From Liolophura sinensis (lineage: Eukaryota > Mollusca > Polyplacophora > Chitonida > Chitonidae), in the NCBI RefSeq assembly GCF_032854445.1, contig NW_027017969.1:148987-212986 (forward strand): DNA of 64,000 nt, given 5' to 3'. Below the pieces are notes generated by a model. It ran no database searches and was not told the DNA's origin. It worked only from the letters and a program-made list of their open reading frames with translations. Shown here piece by piece: positions 55,642 to 64,000 of the stretch (position 1 is the stretch's first letter; every line of letters begins with the position of its first letter). Made by a program: the position numbers and the translations under genes.

Positions 55642-57030
55642 TTACTGTCTGTATCGAACGCCTTCAACATTGGCATCTGGAGCAATGACACCATCCTCTT
55701 GTTGATCACCTCCATTATTTTCATCCTCCTGTTCATTACCTGGAAGAGGTATTTGTCTCAATTTGCAGATATTATGCAGAACATCGCATGCCAGAATTAT
55801 TTGGCAGGCTTTGTCTGGTGACATCCTTATTTCTCCATGCAATACATGAAATCTTCTCTTCAACTGGCCTATACCCCTTTCAACTACACTACGTGTCCGT
55901 TTGTGGGACCTAAAATGTAACAAAATGAACAAATCATTTTATCCAGAGTTTAAAAAAAAACCTGCCAAAAAATAACTTTCCACAAATGAGATTCGATCTC
56001 AGAATATCAGGATTATAAGACGGTCCAACTTAACCACTATACCAATTATCCCCCCTGTTGTGAGGAAGGATTTATGCCTTCATCAAATTTTTGCGATGAA
56101 CTCTTATAATGTTTACATTTCAGTAATTATGCATCTTTATAAACTCAAGTGTTTGAAATGAGGATATATTTTTTTCAAAAAAAAAAAAAAATTCCCGTCA
56201 ATTACCGAATACAGAAAAGTATGCGCCGCCAATGAATATCAAGGGAAACAACTCAATGTTCGCGATACAAAGCTCAGTTAGGTGATATTTTAATACCTGT
56301 TGTAATTTGTTTGAGGGCCGGGTTGTGGCCTGAGGAAAGGGGTAAGAAGCCAGCGTTTAGATGGGTACCCGCTATCTCCGATCAGATGAGTGTGGATGGG
56401 TGCGTGGTGGTTTTCAAAAAGCTGTCTCAGTCCGCTTTCAGCCAGAATTCGAGCGTCAGGTGTTGACCCTGGCCATTTTGCGACAATGTCGAGAATGTTG
56501 TACTTCGCATCCACAACAATTTGAACGTTAATACTGTGGTAATGGTGCCGATTAACAAATTCATTTTCATATATGCTAGGAGCGGTGATTTGTACGTGTG
56601 TCCCATCAATAGCCCCAACAATGCTTGGAAACTGAGCAGCAGCGTAGAACGTTTCCTGCTTTTCACGGATTTCGCGAGCTGTCAGTGGAAAACGAATGAA
56701 CTGAGCAATTAGCCGGTTTGAAGATAGACTTCTTACAGTAGCTGTGATAGCCCTAGATACAGTCGGCTGTGAGACTCCCATGTCATCACCACTGCATAGC
56801 TGCATTTTCCCAGTTGCCAAAAAACGAAGAGTAATCAACACTTTCTGCATTGGAGTAAGTGCACAGTTTCTATTCGATCCACTTACAACGTCATCCCTAA
56901 CTAGTGATTCGATATACCGAATCCCTGCAGCATCAAGACGAAACCTTTCTAAGAGCTCCCTGTCATTATATTCGTTCAAGCAATCTCTTCTTTCCTTAAA
57001 GTGGCGTCGATTTGGTTGAGCGGCCGCCAT
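55642..57030 (-). CDS. Harbinger DDE transposase, 2 exons, intact
   Basis: Exon 1 57030-56297, exon 2 55909-55642, with GT donor (56296-56295) and AG acceptor (55911-55910): 1002 nt, 333 residues, no break. A helix-turn-helix lies at about residues 84-102 ([18 protein letters not shown]). The catalytic triad is D142 (GAIDGTHV), D219 (LIGDSGYPS) and E255 ([14 protein letters not shown]), with 35 residues between the last two. The C-terminus is polar ([14 protein letters not shown]). The ATG at 57030 is preferred to upstream in-frame sequence because no other ATG precedes it. It would cut and paste the element. The TIRs and CTG duplication argue against a domesticated HARBI1 gene. Confidence 0.88.
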
Positions 57031-57716
57031 GTTGTTGTTGTTTAACAAATACTTAAGAATTTAAGAAAAAGATAAAAGTGGTCATGGGCACACTTAGAAT
57101 TTAAGAATTTCTTAACAGTTAAGTTTTTTTTTATGAATGGCACTTAAGTATTTTTTAGCTATTTAAGAATTTTTTAGTGGGTTTAAGAATATTTTAACCT
57201 TAAGAAATGCTTAAGAATCTTTATGAATACGGGCCCTGGTCCATAACTTATCTTTGTTTTGCTTTGCCTTGTTTGGCATACCTTCTACGTTGCGTACATA
57301 GCTGAAGAGATGGGAATACTTAAAAGTTTATTAACTAATCCGTCACAGATAGTTCACTGAACGTCAACAATAGGGAATATACATGAGGTCTAACGCAAAT
57401 TACAAACTCGTAGACCGTGCATAGTTTGCATGTAGAATGGGAACAAGTGTATATAAATTAAGATTGATTAGAGCTGTTAATAGGAGCTTGATGTTATATT
57501 CATAAATGTCATAAAAGTGATTTTTTCATGCATCTATTTGCCAAGGTTAATACCCATAACACCCTTATCAAATTCTATTTTAACATCATCCGTTTATGTA
57601 TATATAACATAGATGAACATATGGAATTATAGTAAGTCTGATACACATAAACATGTTAAAGTAAGAGATGATTTAAATTGTTATCGATACGGAAATCCAA
57701 TGTTTACCCCTCTTAC

Positions 57717-57797
57717 GGATCCACTTTCCTGCTGGAGACGACTAAACCAATCCTTCTCACCACGAGACAACGCCTGGCACAAAGGTGTTTGTCCTCT
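57717..57797 (-). CDS. Truncated ankyrin-type exon, 27 codons
   Basis: 81 bp between acceptor CGCAG (plus 57798-57799) and donor GTAAGA (plus 57715-57716). Encodes RGQTPLCQALSRGEKDWFSR then LQQESGS. The first helix is ankyrin-like; the second helix and loop have diverged. Length is a multiple of three, so including it would keep the frame. The partner at 56-136 has lost its donor. Confidence 0.55.
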
Positions 57798-58149
57798 CTG
57801 CGTGAACATAGATAAAATTGGTGAAAATGACAAAGTTTATAGTAAGAAACACGTCAACATCGGTACATAACATGTCAGGGTTACGTGCGTTTCCATGCAC
57901 TCATGCACAATCACCAATCCCGGTTCTGAGCGAAGAATATTTAGAATATCCAGCTCTGGGAAAACACACCCATCATCCGGAGCCCGTGGCGCATGGCTTC
58001 CACATACTTCCCATTGTGAAGAAACGTTAGACATCCACTAACACGGCGCCCAAATATATTAATATATACAAAATGATAAATGGATGTAGTTGCCCTTGTG
58101 CTTCCACCGATAACTACCTTTCAGTGAAACAACACAAGAAGTGTATTAC

Positions 58150-58248
58150 CTGATCCTGTACGTTGACGTCAGCGCCCTGCTCCACCAGAATACGGACAAC
58201 GTCTACCTTATCACCTGAGACAGCCGCATGTAGAGGAGTCTCTTTATC
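58150..58248 (-). CDS. Ankyrin-repeat exon, 33 codons
   Basis: 99-bp minus exon with acceptor AG (plus 58249-58250) and donor GTAATA (plus 58148-58149). Encodes DKETPLHAAVSGDKVDVVRI, then LVEQGADVNVQDQ, a canonical repeat. Duplicate of 1425-1523 (differences at three residues). It lies ~350 bp upstream, in the gene's direction, of the truncated exon 57717-57797. Confidence 0.75.
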
Positions 58249-58364
58249 CTAAAATTACACATAATACAAGGTATGGGTTTATAGAATGTTTCTTCGGCTT
58301 TATAGAAGGCGTATTATGTGCGCAGTAGAAGCTGTCAGAAGTTCCAGTAAATTACCATCCCCAG

Positions 58365-58680
58365 ATGGCACATCTTATCTGGGCCTATATTTGTACGAAG
58401 GCGAAAACAGTTCTCCCTCTCACAAACCTTTATGGTTTGAGGAATAGATTTAATTTTGGCACTGTAAATTATCCTTACTTAGGCAGGAATACACCAAAGG
58501 GTACAGCACGTGGCGTGTACATATCTCGCCTGGTAGCATTTGTTAGATCTGTGTGTTGTGTGACCATTTCAATAAACGCCAAAAGTTATTACTAAAACTA
58601 GTGTGTCAAGGTTATTCCATCAAACGTCTCCACTTCAAGTCTCTTAAGTTTTACAATGAGTATATTTCTCTTGCAAGTAA
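58365..58680 (+). pseudogene. Retroelement RT-protein C-terminal fragment (duplicate)
   Basis: Copy of 1640-1966: reads NYPYLGRNTPKGTARGVYIS then loses frame after SVCCVTI, with the remainder (KRLHFKSLKFYNEYIS) in another frame. Confidence 0.45.
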
Positions 58681-59104
58681 ATAAGGACAGAGTGTCCAGA
58701 ATCCCTAGCACTCAACTTCATGATTGTCTTTAATTCCACTTAACCCCGGGCTAGGGGCTGTATATTCCCTGTGTTGAATTAGATCGCCACGTTGAATTTG
58801 TTAACAGTTGCAATGAACGCGCATCTGATATACATATCTTGTTGTCGACAACTGGTATTCTAGCATTGTATACGATTTGAATACTGATTTTACTCAGTCG
58901 CCTACAACTTACCTTACGTCTTTCCAACATCACTGAAAACTGTTCACTGCTTCTCTTTGCATGATTTCGTCCTATTTTCGTACTTTATATACGTTCTCAG
59001 TTCTGTGGTGGTTTGTGTTACATGTCGTTTCGGGAATTGGCCTTCCGATTAATGACCTCAAGCGTTCTTATTCATTGACGGTTGGGGTACGAACGTCTGT
59101 TTCG

Positions 59105-59275
59105 ACGCATAAATGATAAGCCGTACTCAAGAACATTTCACTTATAACACGTCGACCATCCACGGCCATCCGTAGGTTGTTGGCAGGCCTTATCAGGTAT
59201 GGCTGGATAGGAAAGCAGTATAAGTTGCCCTTGAACTCGACTGGCATGCTAACCACCTCGGCAACGGAGGCCCCC
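59105..59275 (-). repeat. SINE with tRNA-like head
   Basis: On minus the head is GGGGGCCTCCGTTGCCGAGG, then TGGTTAGCATGCC and CGAGTTCAAGGGC (B-box-like). The body is shortened and the tail is GTGAAATGTTCTTGAGTACG. It lies in the ~0.5-kb segment absent from the left duplicate, so it probably inserted after the duplication. Confidence 0.65.
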
Positions 59276-60306
59276 AACATTATATTTTAGTGTAAACCAT
59301 ATTTAAAGGCCAGTTGAGATTTTTATTTTGAATATTGACAACTTATAAATTGAAATGATACACAATTTGAGTACTGATTTAATTCATTCTTATCCTGCCG
59401 TATGTGAGATTGTCTGTCAGCAGCCTGCTGATAGCCGTGGGTGCGTGCCAAGAGAGGCAGTAAAATTGACATAGTAAAGCCTAATGAATGGCTACCTTGA
59501 GCACAAGCCCAACATGACAAGGCGACATTATCAACAGATGTTTTCACTCGAGATTCCCAGCAAAATACGGGTATTGACGTCATGGTGTCAATCAAAATAA
59601 CCTCACCTCAGTTCCACTGAACACATATGAGATGCTCTTGGAAAAGTCTTCGTGCCTTGAGGCGTTAACCCCAGGATGTTCAAGAGCTGGGCGCCATATT
59701 GGTACAGCAATGGCTCGGGCTGCATAATGTTGTCTTGACCGATGTTAGGCAGTCAATGAGACAACGTTGCCTTACTGTTGTGAATGCGATATGGGAGCAT
59801 AATGAGCACTGAGCAATCTTCTGTATGAAGACAAACTAAGCAAAATGACACCCTATGATTTCTTTCAACATTTTCTCAGTTTACTTTTCTTTATATTTTT
59901 GGAAATGTTTAAAATGGACGGGGTATTTCGAACATCCGCATTCTAGTTGTATATGGGTACATTGTGAACATAAAGTAACACGTGCAGTTTCATTTTTTTG
60001 TTTCAGTATATTTTTGTTGACGGCTGGTCGACACATGTCGTGATGCCTAGATGAAGTGTTCTACTGTGTACAAAACAGACACGACCAGCTACAAACTACT
60101 GGAGTAAACCACCATACAACTGACCTCTTCGAACGAAAATAACAAACAAACTATGACATATTAGTACAGAAAGATAGTGAATGAAAGTTAATAAACAATA
60201 TCTGCTTTTCTTACAGCTAACACCACAGTATGAAATACATTGTGTTTGAGTGAAAAATATAAAGATATATAGTGTTAAAGCATTTCGAGCCACGGGAAAC
60301 ACAAAG

Positions 60307-60345
60307 CTGATCCTGTACGTTTATATCAGTGCAAATACAATCCGG
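60307..60345 (-). pseudogene. Relic ankyrin exon 3' end
   Basis: Minus reads TDINVQDQ-like sequence, duplicate of 3098-3140, with the donor replaced. No open repeat upstream. Confidence 0.35.
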
Positions 60346-61429
60346 AATCGCTAAATAGAGGGAACCCAGGAATATTCACAGTTTCCTGGTAGACACTGTC
60401 AGGTACGACCAGGGAAGAAGCCAGCATGAGTCGGGCTTCGCAAACAGTTAAAAGTAACAAACATATCTAACTCCTACAGGCATAGGTCAGAAAAAATATT
60501 GTGTATGTAAAACAGCTGCGACAAGGTCAGCAGTATCACATATAAATGTGAACACCCCCAAACAAATGCGATTAAAATGCAAAAAGAAACATGTCATTCA
60601 AGCTGTGTGAGCTAGTGTGGTCAAATGGCAAAAACGATTAACACCATAGCGATGACGAGAGATCACAGGCTAATTTTACATGGTTTGTCATGTTAATACA
60701 TATTTATACTATTTGATGATGCAAAAAGAATCCACAGAAATAGGTGAAGACTTGGACGTCCTACAACGAGAAGTAGACCATCCGTAATTAAGGCAGACAT
60801 ATCTTAAAAAGTTATTGCTCCAAAAGTCTGGTTACATCATATGATGGTGTTGATAAAGTAGTGCAGGACATTCACTTTCTCTACATTTTAGTGTAAGCCA
60901 AAACGATATTAAAAACCCAAGTGATATTTCTATTCTGATTATCAGCAACTTACAAAGGACTCCATGCAATTACTGTCGGCTTTTCCTTGATTACGGACGA
61001 GTTGTAATGTAAAAATTTATGTGAAACCTGAAAACGGGCTCCTCCATAAGATACGATTTTAAAGTTCTCCATGTTTTCTCTTTTCAGTGCGACAGTTATC
61101 ACATCCTTTCCCGCTTATGGTGGCAAAAAGAAAAGAAAAACTATACAGAGGAAAAAAGAGAGAGAAAAGCATTGGCTTGAAATAGAATAATCCAGATAAA
61201 TATATTTATGTCATTTTTTGGGGGGGAGGGGGTACAGCTGTTTAACCAGATTCATTTGTACAGACAGTCTTGAGTAACTGTCCAAATAGACTATCACACA
61301 CAAAATCATAATGATGTGTGAAGTGTTCACTAACTAAACTTAACTATTGAATAGCAGATAACAGGGTGACAAAAATTTATAAATCTGTCTTGTTCCCTTG
61401 TTAAAAAAAATAATGTGCCTTCCATTCTC

Positions 61430-64000
61430 ACACAGACTTTGCATTTCTTTCTTTACAAATTCCACTGTCGGCAGCTGGCCTCTAACTTTTTCGCTTGTAC
61501 ATTGCGTTTTTTACACATATAGTAAGTATATTTAGAGGCCGGTAACTCATCCGTTTAAAAGCAAGTAACACATTCGAGCAATGTAGTATTGCCTGCATAC
61601 CAGCAACTTTGTTCAACCTAACTTGGAATTCTTTCCGTACATTGTAAACATATTTACAGTCCCATAATAGACGGGAAATTGTCTCCCGTTCCAAGTGGCA
61701 AAAACTGCAGAGGTCTGGATATCGGAGGATCTAACTCCTTTTCCAGTAATGTTCGTGATCAGAGCTCTACTAACAGCTTTGCATTGAAAACCAATCGTAA
61801 GTATGTGTCATCAGTCCATTTAAAAACCATACTGTTGAAGTTCCTCCAAGCTTCGTTTGATAAACTAAGTCAGTTCCTATTCCCACTTGCGGTTTGCTCT
61901 ATTGTTAACAACTATACTTAGTAAGGTATCGGTAATAAACTTTACAGCCATTAGAAAGGCTAGCAAACAGAGCTATTTTAGTTGGTATAAGAGGCAACAG
62001 CAAAGGGAGGAGATACTGTTCCAATCCACTGTATTACTAGCAGATTTGATTGCTGAAATGAAACTTTGATATTCTAAATAGTTTGTACTGCATTCATATT
62101 TTTCATTAAATTCTGTAGCATTTAGAAATTTCCCGTTTCTGTTCAAGAGGTCATTGACATACTTTACCCATCGTCTAGCCATTTACCATACACAAACGTT
62201 TAGTTACCAATAACAAACAAATGATTGTAAAAAAACACATTCCCCAAGCAAAAATGTTTCTCAATTCCGTGTTTTTTAAACTTTACTCCACGAAAAAAAA
62301 ACCTCTTTCCAGAAGTTATCTATAACAATCTGTTCCAAAACAAAGGAAGCTATTTCTAAAGATTTTGTTTTTACTATTGTATGATTGTAAAACAGATCGG
62401 ACTTGTATGTTCCTCATATCAGTCTCTTTACTCAGGAAAGCTTTTGTGCAAATATATAATGGTTTTCAATAGTAGGCACATTCTAGCCACCATTTTTCGA
62501 ATCCTACATTATTGTACTACGTGCAATTTTAATCAGGTTATTGTTCCAAATAAAAGCAAAACATTTGTTTTGGAATTCTCATATTTGCAAACACGGGATG
62601 GTTTGGTAGACAGCTGAACAAATGATTCCGCCGTGACAGCATCATTGATTTTAAGACATGTATTTTCTCCAGAGGAGTGAGGTCTCTTTTAGCCCAACAT
62701 TGCATTATCTGGTCTATTTTTAAACTTATCCTTGTAATATCTTTCCACAATCTGTTCCAAATTCGTACTAAACTCTATTCCCAATAACTTGAAAGTTTTT
62801 AGGGACAATCTAATTTTGCATTGTTTTGTGTACTTTACTAGTGCCTTTCATTACTGAAGTCCAGATTACTCTCGGTTTTGAAGTATTTACTTTTAAGTCA
62901 GAAAAGTTTGCTAAGTGATCTAGTTCTGTTAGACAACAATTAAGACTTCGTTCTGAACCGTCAAGGAAAATAATTGTATCATCAGCGTATTGGCTTAATA
63001 GATATTAATTTAAATTTGATTTTATGCCTTTAATATTATCGTTTTCTAGGAAGCATGTAACTTAGAATTTCCACACACATGATGAAAACATATGGAGAAA
63101 TGGGGATCCCTCTGGGGCGTCAGACACGTCCTACATCAAAGAAACCAGTCGAGAATCCATTGACCAGCACGCATGATCTACTCTGTGAATATAGGACTTT
63201 AACCAACGAATAAAGGGCTCCCCAAAATTCAAAAAGCTAAACACTTTCAGTATACAATTATAATCTAATGTGTTAAATCTTTTTTAAAATCTATTGTTAC
63301 TAACGTTCCAGGAGATTAATAACCTCTGCAAAGTGGTGATGTCTAATACTAATCGGGTGCTTTTACCTATGTAGCGTCCAGACATAAAGCCTTTCTGATT
63401 TTCACTTATTAGAGATGACAATAGTGGTTTTAAACGATTCGCCATCGCCGCAGAAGCAATTTTGTAAGACACGTTTCACAAACTTATAGAGCTCCAACTG
63501 TATCTATTTTTCCCTTCTTTTGGAATACAGCTGATTATGCACTGTTGCTGTGTTTCGGATAGCCCTACCATGTATATATGCTTGTTTTAATGAATTTAGA
63601 AGGTAAAAAATGTAAATCATTCCAAACAATTTTTTTAAAAATTCAACAGTAAATCCATCAGGGCCTTGACTTCTGTGACCCTTAACTTTTTTAATGATAC
63701 GAACAATTCCTCCCTGGTAAGTTCCCCTTCCATACTGAGCTTCTGCTTGTCTGACAGTTTCCTTACATTTTCTACGTCTAGTATGCTTTCCAAATCTACA
63801 GAAACGACACCAGCCTCTGTGTACAACTTCCTATAGTACTGCCTAAAATTATTTAATATATTTTTGGTCTGTCAAAATTGTCCATCCTTGTCTATGATTT
63901 TTGTTTATTGATTTGTTTAAGAATTTGCTTTGATCTAATTTAAAATCCAATCTATTTTAGCTCTTTTCATTATTCCTCCCATCTTTATTTTATTTCATTG
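61430..64000 (-). mobile_element. Degenerate Tx1/L1-like LINE (duplicate, cut by window end)
   Basis: Same order as 5480-8140: C-terminal zinc-knuckle region (MERETISRLLWDCKYVYNVR; 61482-62182), RT palm remains, QKGFMSGRYIGKSTRLVLDI (63284-63472) and ILDVENVRKLSDKQKLSMEG (63635-63826). Frameshifts differ from those of the left copy, so both decayed independently after duplication. The 5' half lies outside the window. Confidence 0.75.

Larger units (their letters stand above)
51927..57235. mobile_element. PIF/Harbinger DNA transposon, 5.3 kb
   Basis: Inverted termini GGCCCGTATTGATAAAGATT / AATCTTTATGAATACGGGCC match over at least 26 bp with one mismatch, flanked by CTG on both sides (51924-51926, 57236-57238). 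It carries the two genes typical of the superfamily on opposite strands: a Myb/SANT-like protein (52190-54524, plus) and a DDE transposase (55642-57030, minus). Subterminal regions are full of TTAAG/CTTAA motifs. The transposase reads intact; the partner has a frameshift. It is inserted within the ankyrin-exon region. Confidence 0.93.
57662..64000. repeat. Right copy of the segmental duplication
   Basis: Counterpart of 1-8140, cut off by the window end. It holds a truncated ankyrin exon, a complete one, a retroelement fragment (58365-58680), a private ~0.5-kb insertion with a SINE (58795-59320), an ankyrin relic and the 3' half of the Tx1/L1-like LINE. Confidence 0.9.

Noticed and set aside
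55642-57030. Host HARBI1 gene
   Set aside because: TIRs, CTG target duplication and a linked SANT gene show it is a transposon gene, not the domesticated copy.

Overview
This is eukaryotic DNA, most likely from a mollusc. It has small spliced exons, tRNA-derived SINEs with tails of the kind common in bivalve and gastropod genomes, LINEs, a Ty3/Gypsy element, a PIF/Harbinger transposon and a Maverick/Polinton. I see no bacterial operon. The mollusc call rests on repeat families I recognise from memory, so the species is not determined.

The host content is a scattered array of short minus-strand exons. Each is 99 bp, encodes exactly one 33-residue ankyrin repeat, and is flanked by AG/GT signals in phase 0 (58150-58248, 50903-51001, 50119-50217, 38369-38467, 11644-11742, 3599-3697, 1425-1523). 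There are 81-bp truncated relatives at 57717-57797 and 56-136. This looks like part of a large ankyrin-repeat gene, or a decaying cluster of such genes, transcribed right to left. The array grew by duplication: the first ~8.1 kb is a diverged copy of 57662-64000, including an already inserted Tx1/L1-like LINE, and 3530-5290 is a diverged copy of 11575-12640.

Mobile elements fill the spaces between exons. A Ty3/Gypsy element on the minus strand spans 14053-33104 (264-bp LTRs, GATTC target duplication). Its left LTR is split by a 14.0-kb Maverick/Polinton (14151-28173; 74-bp terminal inverted repeats; (T)CCACT target duplication). A 5.9-kb LINE with target duplication lies at 39303-45197. A decayed ORF with an FKAGHGKG-type motif lies at 35050-37201. 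A 5.3-kb Harbinger element lies at 51927-57235 (CTG target duplication) and carries a SINE inside an intron of its Myb/SANT-like gene.

The Polinton is the richest region. It keeps a virus-like layout: Zn-ribbon protein and protein-primed PolB on plus; integrase, two small membrane proteins, a K/A-rich protein, packaging ATPase and major capsid protein on minus; then alternating blocks of virion-type genes. PolB, integrase, ATPase and capsid genes are broken by frameshifts, stops and deletions, and I found no maturation protease, so the copy looks defective. Several accessory genes near the right end are intact. One two-gene unit is tandemly duplicated so that a truncated copy of one gene is fused in frame to the second copy of the other.
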